Shown: positions 19,374-27,228 of the stretch, in pieces | How the letters are laid out: each line of letters opens with the position of its first letter | Numbering within the stretch: the stretch's first letter is position 1 | From: an uncultured Alphaproteobacteria bacterium | GTDB lineage: Bacteria > Pseudomonadota > Alphaproteobacteria > Caulobacterales > Aquidulcibacteraceae | DNA length: 35,421 nucleotides | NCBI GenBank assembly: GCA_902826035.1 | Contig: CADEDG010000017.1 | Coordinates: forward strand, 1 to 35,421 | Reading direction: 5' to 3' | Notes under the pieces: generated by a model | Database searches by the model: none | What the model saw: the letters and a program-made list of their open reading frames with translations, nothing else | What the model was told of the DNA's origin: nothing | Translations under genes and position numbers: made by a program

Positions 19374-19981
19374 CAGCCGAGCCCCTGTCCTGGGCGGATG
19401 TCCTTGAGCTCCACGCCTTCCGAGCGCTTGCGCCCGACCTGGGCGGTGATGTCTTGTTTGCGCACGCCCGGACGGTGGCGAAGCGTTAACACGATAGCGC
19501 CGATCATCGCCACAAATAGGATCAACCCCGCCAGCTGAAACACAAGCAGATAATCGGTGTAGAGCACCCGCCCGATCGACTCGGCATTTGTTACCCCGAC
19601 CTGGCTAGCGGGCGCGAGCGCGATCGGCGCGCCGTCGGCTGAAGTCGCAGCGCTCGCGACCAGCGCCAGCTCCGCCAACAGCGCTGCGGCCACCAAGGCC
19701 CCGGCTGGCAGATAAGAAAGAAAACCCTGCCGCAGCTCGGCGAAATCGACATCGAGCATCATCACGACAAAGAGGAAGAGCACCGCGACCGCGCCGACAT
19801 AGACAACGACCAGCAGCATCGCCAGGAATTCCGCGCCCAAAAGCACGAACAGACCCGCCGCATTGAAGAACGCTAGGATGAGGAACAACACGGCGTGCAC
19901 GGGGTTGCGCACGCTGATCACCGCCAGCGCCGAAGCGATGGTGACCGCGGACAAAACGTAGAAGGCGACAGCCGCCAACAT
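19373..19981 (-). CDS. nuoJ: NADH-quinone oxidoreductase subunit J
   Basis: A 202-residue five-helix subunit of complex I. Start chosen at 19981 ([21 protein letters not shown]) because GAGAGGGA lies about 8 bases upstream and the family begins at this first helix. The TM3 motif [19 protein letters not shown], containing the pi-bulge helix that switches during turnover, is intact. The C-terminus is a polar tail ([19 protein letters not shown]). 23 bases separate it from nuoI. Confidence 0.96.
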   Translation of the reverse strand: MLAAVAFYVLSAVTIASALAVISVRNPVHAVLFLILAFFNAAGLFVLLGAEFLAMLLVVVYVGAVAVLFLFVVMMLDVDFAELRQGFLSYLPAGALVAAALLAELALVASAATSADGAPIALAPASQVGVTNAESIGRVLYTDYLLVFQLAGLILFVAMIGAIVLTLRHRPGVRKQDITAQVGRKRSEGVELKDIRPGQGLG

Positions 19982-20004
19982 CAAATTTTCCCTCTCCGCC
20001 ACGC

Positions 20005-20493
20005 TCAGCGATATGGCGCGTCCAGTTCCAGATTCTTCGCGATCTCCCGCTCCCAACGGTCACCGTTGGCGAGCAGGCGTTCTTTGTCGTAGTACAATTC
20101 CTCGCGCGTCTCGGCGGCGAACTCGAAATTCGGCCCCTCGACAATCGCATCCACCGGGCAGGCCTCCTGGCAAAGACCGCAATAGATGCATTTCACCATG
20201 TCGATGTCGTAGCGGGTGGTGCGGCGCGAGCCGTCGGCGCGTTCCTCGGCCTCGATGGTAATGGCTTGGGCCGGGCAGATCGCCTCGCAGAGTTTGCAAG
20301 CGATGCAGCGCTCTTCACCGTTGGGGTAACGCCGCAGCGCATGCTCACCGCGGAAGCGCGGACTGAGCGGCCCCTTCTCGAACGGGTAATTCACGGTCGC
20401 TTTGCGGCGAAAGAAATACTTCATGCCCAGCGCAAAGCCGCCGATCATGTCGAGCATCAAGGCGCCTTTAGCGGCTTGCAGAATGCGGCTCAT
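20005..20493 (-). CDS. nuoI: NADH-quinone oxidoreductase subunit I (two 4Fe-4S clusters)
   Basis: A 162-residue peripheral-arm subunit carrying clusters N6a and N6b between NuoG and NuoB. Two ferredoxin motifs are complete: [12 protein letters not shown] (C63, C66, C69, C73) and [12 protein letters not shown] (C102, C105, C108, C112). The N-terminal amphipathic segment with [20 protein letters not shown] anchors it on the membrane arm. Start ATG at 20493, one base after the nuoH stop. Length equals the usual alphaproteobacterial NuoI. Confidence 0.97.
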   Translation of the reverse strand: MSRILQAAKGALMLDMIGGFALGMKYFFRRKATVNYPFEKGPLSPRFRGEHALRRYPNGEERCIACKLCEAICPAQAITIEAEERADGSRRTTRYDIDMVKCIYCGLCQEACPVDAIVEGPNFEFAAETREELYYDKERLLANGDRWEREIAKNLELDAPYR

Positions 20494-20494
20494 T

Positions 20495-21601
20495 CTAACC
20501 TCCCGCCAAAGCCGCGCGAACGGGCGGCGCCAAGAAGGTGACGTAATAGCCGATGACCGCGACCGCCACGAGCGAGGTGGGCAGGAATATCTTCCACCCA
20601 AGGCGCATCAACTGATCGTAGCGATAGCGCGGCACGATCGCTTTCACCATCGCGAACAGGAAGAACACGAACCAGATTTTCGCGTAGAAAATAAGGAACC
20701 CGAACCATGGGTCGTCGACCGGCCCCCAGGGCAAATGCCAGCCCCCCAGGAACATGAGGCTCGTCATCGCGCACATCAGCACGATGTTGAGATATTCCCC
20801 GATCATGAACAGGAGATACGGCGTGGAGGAATATTCCACCTGGTAGCCGGCTACGAGCTCTGACTCTGCTTCAGGCAGATCGAACGGCGGGCGGTTGGTC
20901 TCCGCCAGTGCCGAGATGAAGAACACCACCAGCATGGCGTACATGGTGACGCCCACCAGCAGATTGTTCGGAAATTCCGCGAAATTGAAAAGCCGAAATC
21001 CGTGCCACATCCAGATGCCATCGCGCTGGTTTTCGACGATGTCGCCGAGATTGAGCGATCCCACGAGCAGCAGCACAGTGATGATCACGAACCCGATGGA
21101 GACTTCATAGCTCACCATCTGCGCCGCCGAGCGCAAACCGCCGAGGAACGGATATTTCGAGTTCGACGCCCAGCCTCCCATGATGATGCCGTAGACGCCA
21201 AGCGAGGAGATCGCGAACAGGTAGAGAATGCCGACATTGAGATCGGCGATCACGACGCCGCTCGACCACGGGACCACCGCCCAGCCGACGAAGGCGAGCA
21301 CGAAAGTAAGCAACGGCGCCAGGATGAACACAGTCTTGTTCGCGCCCGCGGGAATGACGATTTCCTTGAACACGAATTTAAAGAAATCGGCGAAACTCTG
21401 GAGCAAGCCGAACGGGCCAACCACGTTTGGCCCTTTGCGCAGCTGCACCGCCGCCCAGACCTTGCGGTCGAACAGCAGGATGAACGCCAGCGTCAGCAGC
21501 AAGAGGATCACGATGCCGAGCACTTGGCCCGTCTTCATCAAGCCCCACTCCCACTCAATGGGGAGCTGAACAAACGGGATATAGTCAGCCGCCGGGTTCA
21601 T
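20495..21601 (-). CDS. nuoH: NADH-quinone oxidoreductase subunit H
   Basis: A 368-residue membrane subunit forming the quinone-access chamber of complex I. Recognised by the [21 protein letters not shown] stretch after TM1, the [23 protein letters not shown] loop and [20 protein letters not shown] (acidic quinone-chamber loop). Eight helices are expected. ATG at 21601 overlaps the nuoG stop (ATGA). Confidence 0.97.
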   Translation of the reverse strand: MNPAADYIPFVQLPIEWEWGLMKTGQVLGIVILLLLTLAFILLFDRKVWAAVQLRKGPNVVGPFGLLQSFADFFKFVFKEIVIPAGANKTVFILAPLLTFVLAFVGWAVVPWSSGVVIADLNVGILYLFAISSLGVYGIIMGGWASNSKYPFLGGLRSAAQMVSYEVSIGFVIITVLLLVGSLNLGDIVENQRDGIWMWHGFRLFNFAEFPNNLLVGVTMYAMLVVFFISALAETNRPPFDLPEAESELVAGYQVEYSSTPYLLFMIGEYLNIVLMCAMTSLMFLGGWHLPWGPVDDPWFGFLIFYAKIWFVFFLFAMVKAIVPRYRYDQLMRLGWKIFLPTSLVAVAVIGYYVTFLAPPVRAALAGG

Positions 21602-23667
21602 TCCGCCGCCACCCGCGATGACGCGCCCCTCAGACGCGAGCATTCCGCCATCGTTTTCGAAGCCCGCGCGACTGGATTGGTGAGGTAGAAATCCGTGATC
21701 GGCGAGCGGAACGGCTCAACGGATAGCTGCCCCTGGCTGCCCATTTGGGCGAGATCGAACCCACATGTATCCGCTGCGCCCGGCGCATAATCGACATGGC
21801 CAAACGTCGGATGGTCGGCGATCATCCGGGCGCGCAATTCATCGAGCGTATCGTAAGGAAGCTTCTTGCCCATGGTTCCCGATAGCGCGCGCAGGATCGT
21901 CCAATCTTCCTTGGCCTCGCCCTTCGGGAACGTAGCGCGGCGTCCGTATTGAACGCGCCCCTCGGTATTTACCCAAATGGCGTCCTTCTCGGCATAGGCG
22001 GCGCCGGGGAGTATAATATCGGCACGGTGCGCGCCAGCATCGCCATGGGTCCCGAGATAAATAATGGTCCCCGCGCTCGGCAACATTACTTCGTCAACGC
22101 CAAGTAGCAACAGCGTATCGAGCCCGCCCTTCAACATCGCGGCGGCATCCTTGCCGCCCGCACCCGACAGGAAACCCAGGTCGAGGCCGCCGACGCGGGC
22201 GGCGGCGGTGTGCAGCACATTAAAGCCGTTCCAGCCATCCTTGATCGCGCCAAGGTCGCCGGCAAGTTTGCCGACGGCGTGAAGAACTGCTGCACCGTCA
22301 TCCCGCGACAAGGCGCCCTGCCCGATGATCAGCATCGGCCGCTGCGCCTTCCCCAATGTATCGCCGAATGCGCCGAGCGTCGCGAGCGATTGAGGGCCGG
22401 CGCCGATGTGCGTGTACCGATACGTGAGGTGGTTTGCTTCGCCGACGACGCCAATCTCGGCCCCGCGCAGCCAGGCGCGACGGATACGCGCGTTAAGCAC
22501 CGGCGCTTCCAGGCGCGGATTGGTTCCGATCAGGAGGATCGCATCGGCTTCGTCAATGCCGGCAATGGTAGAATTGAATAGGTAGGATTGTCTGGGGCCG
22601 CGCAGCTTGACGCCGTCGGGACGGCAATCGGTGTTGGGCGAGCCCAGCGCGCGGAAGAGATCGAGCGTCGCCTTCATGCTCTCGGCGCAAGCGAGGTCGC
22701 CAGCGATAGCGCCGATCTTCTTCGGGTCGCCCGAAAGCGCCTTGGCGGCAGCCGCCAGCGCTTCATCCCACGACGCCGCGCGCAATTTGCCGTTTTCGCG
22801 AATGTAAGGCCGATCGAGCCGTTGCCTTGAAAGACCGTCCTCGGCGTAGCGCGCCTTGTTGGAAATCCATTCCTCGTTCACGCCTTCGTTCACGCGCGGC
22901 AATATCCGCAGCACCGCGTCGCCGCGCGCGTCGATGCGGATATTGGAGCCGAGCGCATCCATCACATCGATCGATTCTGTCTTTGTGAGTTCCCATGGAC
23001 GCGCATTGAAAGCGTAGGGCTTGGAGGTGAGCGCGCCCACCGGGCATAGATCAATCACATTGGCTGAAAGCTCGCTCGACAGCGACGCCTCCAGATAGGT
23101 GGTGATCTCCATGTCCTCGCCGCGGCCGGTGGCGCCAAGCTCGGGCACGCCTGCTACCTCGGTGGCGAAACGGACGCAGCGTGTGCACTGGATGCAGCGC
23201 GTCATCACCGTTTTCACCAGCGGTCCCATGAACTTTTCTTCGACCGCGCGCTTGTTTTCGTCAAAGCGCGTGCCGCCGCGGCCATAGGCGACCGACTGGT
23301 CCTGCAGATCGCACTCCCCGCCCTGGTCGCAGATCGGGCAATCGAGCGGGTGGTTGATGAGCAGGAATTCCATCACGCCCTGGCGCGCTTTCGTCACGGC
23401 GGGGGATTTGGTCACGAGTTCGTTCGGCAGATTGTCGCGCGGCGGCGGCAGGTCTTTCACTTGCTGCGCGCACGAAGCGACCGGCTTCGGCCCCGGCTTG
23501 CCCCCTACTTTCACCTCGATCAGGCACATGCGGCAATTGCCGGCGATCGAGAGCCGCTCGTGGTAGCAAAAGCGCGGAATCTCAGCGCCGGCGGCTTCGC
23601 ACGCCTGCAGCAAAGTATATTCCGGGGGAACGTCGACTTCAGCGCCGTCGACGAGAATCTTCGTCAT
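21598..23667 (-). CDS. nuoG: NADH-quinone oxidoreductase subunit G
   Basis: A 689-residue iron-sulfur subunit of complex I. The N-terminal 2Fe-2S ferredoxin domain has C34, C45, C48 and C66. Next comes the His-Cys3 4Fe-4S site in [18 protein letters not shown], then [10 protein letters not shown]...CPVGAL for the second 4Fe-4S cluster, and a molybdopterin-oxidoreductase-like C-terminal domain without cofactor motifs. ATG at 23667. It is the first nuo gene here: upstream, where nuoF to nuoA would normally lie, there are only repeats and ParD genes. Transcription must therefore start in the gap upstream, but I find no convincing promoter. Confidence 0.97.
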   Translation of the reverse strand: MTKILVDGAEVDVPPEYTLLQACEAAGAEIPRFCYHERLSIAGNCRMCLIEVKVGGKPGPKPVASCAQQVKDLPPPRDNLPNELVTKSPAVTKARQGVMEFLLINHPLDCPICDQGGECDLQDQSVAYGRGGTRFDENKRAVEEKFMGPLVKTVMTRCIQCTRCVRFATEVAGVPELGATGRGEDMEITTYLEASLSSELSANVIDLCPVGALTSKPYAFNARPWELTKTESIDVMDALGSNIRIDARGDAVLRILPRVNEGVNEEWISNKARYAEDGLSRQRLDRPYIRENGKLRAASWDEALAAAAKALSGDPKKIGAIAGDLACAESMKATLDLFRALGSPNTDCRPDGVKLRGPRQSYLFNSTIAGIDEADAILLIGTNPRLEAPVLNARIRRAWLRGAEIGVVGEANHLTYRYTHIGAGPQSLATLGAFGDTLGKAQRPMLIIGQGALSRDDGAAVLHAVGKLAGDLGAIKDGWNGFNVLHTAAARVGGLDLGFLSGAGGKDAAAMLKGGLDTLLLLGVDEVMLPSAGTIIYLGTHGDAGAHRADIILPGAAYAEKDAIWVNTEGRVQYGRRATFPKGEAKEDWTILRALSGTMGKKLPYDTLDELRARMIADHPTFGHVDYAPGAADTCGFDLAQMGSQGQLSVEPFRSPITDFYLTNPVARASKTMAECSRLRGASSRVAAE

Positions 23668-24017
23668 GGAAAGTTCCGCTTTCGCGCCCCGCGCATGGAC
23701 GATTTATTGCGTCGCCGCAAGAGGGCGGAAAGGCGCGGGGTGGCGAGAATTTATTCCAGTCAATCTATGAGTTCCGTCATCCCGGACGCGCGGAGCGCGA
23801 TCCGGGACCCAGGGACAAAGGCGCAGCTCTACGATCCCCTGGGTTCCGGGTCTTGCTTCGCAAGCCCGGAATGACGGAGCAAATTCCGCGACCTTTTATA
23901 CTGTTCAGATGCTCGGGGCGCGCGCGGAACGAACTAGGAAACCTCGTCGAATGCACAAAGCTATCGACCAGGAAATCGAACAGCACGCCGAGATCGTTGT
24001 TCGGCTGAACCAAGCGC
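23668..24017. other. 350-base gene-free stretch upstream of nuoG
   Basis: Holds the leader of nuoG and a nested palindrome (listed separately). Between about 23881 and 24017 there are only short reading frames. One on the plus strand (23951-24058, 35 residues beginning MHKAIDQEIEQHAEIVVRLN) has an AGGAAA about 10 bases ahead and helical composition, and could be a gene remnant. The minus-strand frame running past the end of the ParD gene does not resemble a toxin. Confidence 0.6.
23774..23877. repeat. Nested palindromic repeat element upstream of nuoG
   Basis: Outer arms CCGTCATCCCGGA (23774-23786) and CCCGGAATGACGG (23865-23877) are near-perfect inverse copies. Inner arms TCCGGGACCCAGGG (23801-23814) and CCCCTGGGTTCCGGG (23836-23850) pair again, and small hairpins (CGCGCGGAGCGCG; CTTGCTTCGCAAG) sit inside. 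The GTCATTCCGGG...CCGGAATGAC theme is a dispersed palindromic repeat common in alphaproteobacterial intergenic DNA. It probably forms a long RNA hairpin in the nuoG leader if transcribed. Confidence 0.8.
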
Positions 24018-24353
24018 TCAAGCCTGGAGGTCATCGTCAAGCAATACACGCTCGCTGAACTCCGCGATCATGCGCCTGGTCCGCGCGCGCCCCTCCTCCA
24101 TCGAGATGAACGGCCCCTTGGCGCGCTCTTCCAATAGCGCCTTGAGTGCCGCGGGATCGGAGGGGCCCCGAGCGCGCGCTTCCAGCGCCTTGAGTACGGC
24201 GAGTTCGGCTTCCTCGGTCTCGGTCTGCTTGCGCAACAGTTCGAGCCCGTGCTGGAGCACCGCGCTCAAACTCGCATACCGCCCCTTCGCCACCAGCTCG
24301 CGAGCGAAGGCTTCCTGGGAATCGGTGAGGGAAATGGAGGCTTTGGCGGTCAT
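24018..24353 (-). CDS. ParD-family antitoxin-like protein, without a recognisable toxin
   Basis: A 111-residue protein starting MTAKASISLTDSQEAFARELVAKGRYASLSAVLQ, the ribbon-helix-helix DNA-binding pattern of type II ParD antitoxins (residues about 5-45). A charged helical C-terminus follows (RAKGPFISMEEGRARTRRMIAEFSERVLLDDD), which in the family wraps the ParE toxin. ParD genes are normally followed within a few bases by parE. Downstream of 24018 the frames are short, end in a palindromic repeat, and show no ParE features, so this looks orphaned. An alternative start six codons upstream exists. The palindromic element and a second ParD gene in divergent orientation lie upstream. Confidence 0.75.
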   Translation of the reverse strand: MTAKASISLTDSQEAFARELVAKGRYASLSAVLQHGLELLRKQTETEEAELAVLKALEARARGPSDPAALKALLEERAKGPFISMEEGRARTRRMIAEFSERVLLDDDLQA

Positions 24354-24406
24354 GGTGCTACTGGGTAGCATAATTCGCGCGATTGGCCCAGGCGCCACCA
24401 CCCCGC

Positions 24407-24559
24407 CTCCCCCTCGATGGGGGAGGTGGCCGCGCAGCGGCCGGAGGGGGTGTGCGCGCTGTGGGTGAAAGCAGGCCTCCAGAGGCTCCGTCGGCAAGAG
24501 CAGCGGGCCCCACCCCCTCTGTCACGCTTCGCGTGACAGCTCCCCCATCGAGGGGGAGC
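24407..24559. repeat. Large palindromic repeat between two ParD genes
   Basis: CTCCCCCTCGATGGGGGAG at 24407-24425 has its inverse complement CTCCCCCATCGAGGGGGAG at 24540-24558, and GGAGGGGGTG (24443-24452) pairs with CACCCCCTC (24511-24519). Small internal hairpins GGCCGCGCAGCGGCC and GTCACGCTTCGCGTGAC sit on the arms. The whole forms a cruciform-capable element of about 150 bases. The CCCTCGATGGGGGAG palindrome is a dispersed intergenic repeat known to me from Caulobacterales and relatives. Confidence 0.8.
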
Positions 24560-24608
24560 GGGGCGCCTGCTTGATTCCGCTCTGTTTGAACGTGCCCTTG
24601 CGAGTGCT

Positions 24609-24627
24609 TTGGTATATATTGGTACTC
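24609..24627 (+). promoter_or_regulatory. Operator-like direct repeat before the second parD
   Basis: TTGGTA occurs at 24609-24614 and again at 24619-24624, exactly 10 bases (one helical turn) apart, flanking an AT-rich TATATAT, directly before the start codon. Ribbon-helix-helix antitoxins typically autorepress through such paired short sites. The binding function is inferred from position and spacing. Confidence 0.4.
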
Positions 24628-24870
24628 ATGCCCAAGAACACTTCCGTTTCGCTAGGCGAGCATTTCACCGGCTTCATCGACCGCCAAATCACCCTTGGCC
24701 GCTTCGGCTCGGCCAGCGAAGTGTTGCGCGTCGGCCTGCGGCTCTTGGAGGAGCGCGAAGCCAAACTCGAAGCGCTGCGCGCGGCGCTGATCGAAGGCGA
24801 ACAAAGCGGATCGGAAGCGTTCGACTTCGACGACTTCCTCGCCCGCAAGAACGCCGCGCACGCGGATTAA
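24628..24870 (+). CDS. parD: ParD-family type II antitoxin, no intact toxin downstream
   Basis: An 80-residue protein (MPKNTSVSLGEHFTGFIDRQITLGRFGSASEVLR...) that matches the ParD pattern closely. A ribbon-helix-helix N-terminus with SVSLGEHF and GRFGSASEVLRVGLRLLEERE leads to an acidic C-terminal toxin-binding helix (SEAFDFDDFLARKNA). The ATG at 24628 directly follows an operator-like direct repeat. parE normally overlaps or follows within a few bases. Here the next bases in another frame read LRRYILS, as some ParE N-termini do, but the resemblance stops at once. The toxin gene is therefore absent or reduced to a remnant; what follows are unrelated small membrane ORFs. Confidence 0.85.
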   Translation: MPKNTSVSLGEHFTGFIDRQITLGRFGSASEVLRVGLRLLEEREAKLEALRAALIEGEQSGSEAFDFDDFLARKNAAHAD

Positions 24871-24929
24871 GGCGCTACATCCTTTCGTCAATGGTGCCAA
24901 ATTTCAAAAAGCTAGGCGCAGGAGTCAGG

Positions 24930-25052
24930 ATGATGTCTTCCAAAGATGTGAACCGCGCCGGGTTTGAGCCCCCGAGGCGCATTTCGTTAGCCTGGCTCGT
25001 TTACGGACAGATTGCAGCGATGCTGGGGGCATTCTCGCTTCTTGTTTCCTGA
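24930..25052 (+). CDS. Small membrane protein, 40 residues, unknown function
   Basis: Begins with two ATGs (MMSSKDVNRAGFEPPRRIS) with GGAG six bases upstream. A basic, proline-containing N-terminus is followed by one hydrophobic helix (SLAWLVYGQIAAMLGAFSLLVS) that reaches the C-terminus, so a single-pass membrane peptide with its N-terminus in the cytoplasm is likely. It is too short for family recognition. It lies 59 bases after parD and ends in a sequence that includes GAGGAG, which may serve as ribosome-binding site for the next ORF. Base composition is lower in GC than the neighbouring operons. Confidence 0.45.
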   Translation: MMSSKDVNRAGFEPPRRISLAWLVYGQIAAMLGAFSLLVS

Positions 25053-25072
25053 GGAGTTTTTTTGATTTCGGA

Positions 25073-25516
25073 TTGGCAGGCATTCTTCGCGACGCGGTAG
25101 ATGGCTGGGTGAGCTATGTTCGACCTCTAATCGGTGATGCTCTTGGTTGGATCACTCGCCAGCTAAACTGGCAAATCGAGCTGAGCGACGACCTCAAAGA
25201 CTATGTTGGCGTGGGCTTTGTGCAAGTCGCTGCGCTTTTTCGAGGCGGTGCGCTCGCCTTCAACAATTACACAATTACGCGTGCGCAGACTGTCATTGTC
25301 TGGTTCGGACTCCTGCTCGTAGCGCTGTCAAGCCCTCTGCTTTGGCCCATTTGGATGATCATTACGGCAGGGAGCGGAGTATTGGCATTCGTTGTGCGCT
25401 GGCTGATGCCAAAGATTCCAGGACTTGAGGAACTCTCGCTGGCGAGTATGCTTTCTCTCGTTCCTCTCGCCTACCTCGGGTTACTCTTGCTTGCAAACGC
25501 TTGCCTCCAAGCGTGA
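25073..25516 (+). CDS. Multi-pass membrane protein of unknown function
   Basis: A 147-codon open frame (including TTG start at 25073) encoding an amphipathic N-terminus (ILRDAVDGWVSYVRPLIGDALGWITRQLNWQIEL), then three hydrophobic helices near residues 75-95, 97-113 and 125-147 (TVIVWFGLLLVALSSPLLW; MIITAGSGVLAFVVRWLMP; SLVPLAYLGLLLLANACL). The start is uncertain: the only good ribosome site, GAGGAG at 25051-25056, is 16 bases from this TTG. It is ideally placed for another TTG at 25062 that is in a different frame and stops after 12 codons. A one-base deletion near 25090-25098 would join the two. No family recognised. Lower GC than the flanking operons suggests acquisition. Confidence 0.55.
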   Translation: MAGILRDAVDGWVSYVRPLIGDALGWITRQLNWQIELSDDLKDYVGVGFVQVAALFRGGALAFNNYTITRAQTVIVWFGLLLVALSSPLLWPIWMIITAGSGVLAFVVRWLMPKIPGLEELSLASMLSLVPLAYLGLLLLANACLQA

Positions 25517-25563
25517 TCCGAGGAGGGGCTAACTGTGGCGACGGCTGCGATACCCCAGCCCAC

Positions 25564-26202
25564 CTAAATCCCCCTTCTCAACCGCTCCACATGCAGCTTC
25601 AGCCATAACTGCCGCGCGCGCTTTAAGCGCTCCGCCGCGAGTATCTGTTTGATCTGTCCCAGCGTCTGTTCCAGCAGCGTATTCACCAGCACGTAATCGT
25701 ATTCTTCCCAGTGCGAAATCTCATCGAGTGAGCGCGCCATGCGTTTGGCGATGACTTCTTCGCTGTCCTGTGCGCGGGTGTGCAGGCGGCGCTCCAGTTC
25801 CGTCATTGAGGGCGGCAATATGAAGATGCCGACCACATCCTCCGGCGCGGCGGCGCGTAATGCGCGCGCGCCTTGCCAGTCGACGTCGAACAAAACATCC
25901 CGCCCCTGGATCAGCAGCGCTTCCACCGGCGCGCGCGGGGTGCCGTAATGGGCGCCGAACACCATGGCGTGTTCGAGGAACTCGCCGCGATCGGCCATCA
26001 CTTCAAACGCTTCGCGGTCCATGAATTTGTATTCGCGCCCATCGATCTCGCCGGGGCGCGGTGGGCGCGTGGTGGCCGACACCGAAAGCGAAGTGTTGCC
26101 GTCGTCCTCGATCAGCTTCTTCGCCATAGTCGATTTGCCGGCGCCGGAGGGGCTCGACAGCACGAACATCAGCCCGCGGCGCGCGACGTGCTCATTCAAC
26201 AT
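25564..26202 (-). CDS. gmk: Guanylate kinase
   Basis: A 212-residue kinase phosphorylating GMP/dGMP to the diphosphate. P-loop SSPSGAGKST (16-25), the GMP-binding TTRPPRPGEIDGREYKFM region with conserved Arg/Tyr, FLEHAMVFGAHYGTPRAPVE, and DVDWQGARAL (conserved Asp/Gln). A C-terminal extension rich in basic residues (RLKRARQLWLKLHVERLRRGI) is typical for alphaproteobacteria. ATG at 26202 overlaps the yicC end by 11 bases, so the two are coupled. Confidence 0.97.
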   Translation of the reverse strand: MLNEHVARRGLMFVLSSPSGAGKSTMAKKLIEDDGNTSLSVSATTRPPRPGEIDGREYKFMDREAFEVMADRGEFLEHAMVFGAHYGTPRAPVEALLIQGRDVLFDVDWQGARALRAAAPEDVVGIFILPPSMTELERRLHTRAQDSEEVIAKRMARSLDEISHWEEYDYVLVNTLLEQTLGQIKQILAAERLKRARQLWLKLHVERLRRGI

Positions 26203-27097
26203 TGGCCGCCTGCTCCTTGATCTGATCGACCACGGTTTTGAGATCGAGGCCGATGCGGGTCAGTTCCAATTCCGGAGATTTTGAACAAAGCGTATTCGCC
26301 TCGCGCGTCAATTCCTGGCCCAAAAAATCCAGCCGCCGACCGGCTGGTTCCGACTGCGCAAGCAACGCGCGAAACTCGCCGATATGGGCGGCGAGCCGCT
26401 CCAATTCCTCTTGTGCGTCCGCCTTTGATGCCGCCAGCGCCGCCTCTTGCGCCAGGCGCTGTGGGTCGAACTGCAAATCGGGTGCAAGCGCTGCGAGCCG
26501 CGATTTCAGCCGCTCGAGCGCAGCCGCCGGCGCGGCCGCCGCCGAGGTCCGCGCCCGCGCAAGCAGAGCATCGGCGCGATCGGCCAGTTCGCTGAGGACC
26601 CCTGCAAGCATGCGGCCCTCGCCCGCCCGCGCCTGCGCCACGCCAAGGAGCGCCTGTTCGAGCCCCGCCAACAACACGACCTCCATTTCAGCACGCGTCT
26701 CTGCGCCGACTTCAGAGACCTCCTCGCTCACCAGAATTCCGCGCAGCGCCAGAATTCCGTCCCAGCTTGGTGGACTGACGCGCCCCGCTTTCAGATAAGG
26801 TCCGCCCGCCTCCAGCAGCCGTTCGAGCAGAATTGTATCGATGCGAACCAACCCTCCGGCGCTTGCGACTGGCCGCGCCAGCGTGAGACTCGCTTGCAGC
26901 GAGCCGCGCTTGAACATCTTCGCCGCCAGCGCGCGCGCCTGCGGCTCAAGGCCATCGAGCCCCGGCGGGGTCCTGAGTTTCAAGTCGAGCGCGCGCCCGT
27001 TGACGCTCTTGGCCTCCCAAGTCCAGGCGAGGCCGCCCGAAGACGCCGGCAAAACGCCCTCGGCCCGCGCAAACCCGGTCATTCCCGATATTCCCAT
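26192..27097 (-). CDS. yicC: YicC/YloC family endoribonuclease
   Basis: A 301-residue protein starting MGISGMTGFARAEGVL. The SMTGFAR-like start and KSVNGRALDLKLRTPPGL are family hallmarks, and the C-terminal DUF1732 block ending RRLDFLGQELTREANTLCSKSPELELTRIGLDLKTVVDQIKEQAANVE is intact. YicC of E. coli is an endoribonuclease acting on small RNAs such as RyhB; a comparable role is expected here. AGAGGG lies upstream of the ATG at 27097. In many alphaproteobacteria yicC directly follows mltG; here about 3.6 kb of accessory genes separates them. Confidence 0.93.
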   Translation of the reverse strand: MGISGMTGFARAEGVLPASSGGLAWTWEAKSVNGRALDLKLRTPPGLDGLEPQARALAAKMFKRGSLQASLTLARPVASAGGLVRIDTILLERLLEAGGPYLKAGRVSPPSWDGILALRGILVSEEVSEVGAETRAEMEVVLLAGLEQALLGVAQARAGEGRMLAGVLSELADRADALLARARTSAAAAPAAALERLKSRLAALAPDLQFDPQRLAQEAALAASKADAQEELERLAAHIGEFRALLAQSEPAGRRLDFLGQELTREANTLCSKSPELELTRIGLDLKTVVDQIKEQAANVE

Positions 27098-27228
27098 ACC
27101 GCCCTCTAAGCCCGCCGCCCGCGAAACGCCAGATGGCCGCCGAGTGGTTAAGGCCTGCGTGCAGGGATTGCTTGACGATCTCCCCGCGGCCCCGCCATGG
27201 TCGTCGAGGGAATCCGTTGGAGGGGAAA

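Noticed and set aside
23735..23763. TTGACT on the minus strand as -35 of a nuoG promoter
   Set aside because: No acceptable -10 at 16-18 bases spacing; the expected position is GC-only.
23777..24049. Minus-strand frame after the first ParD gene (MTSRLERLVQPNNDLGVLF...) as a ParE toxin
   Set aside because: It overlaps the antitoxin end as parE would, but lacks ParE-like sequence and its last third is translated from the palindromic repeat.
23951..24058. 35-residue plus-strand ORF MHKAIDQEIEQHAEIVVRLN...
   Set aside because: A weak ribosome site and helical composition hint at a truncated gene, but it is short and overlaps the end of the ParD gene; not enough to call it a CDS.
27133..27228. 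Upstream extension of the caspase gene
   Set aside because: The extension removes the signal peptide from the N-terminus, while the ATG at 27229 has an excellent ribosome site and a clear signal sequence.
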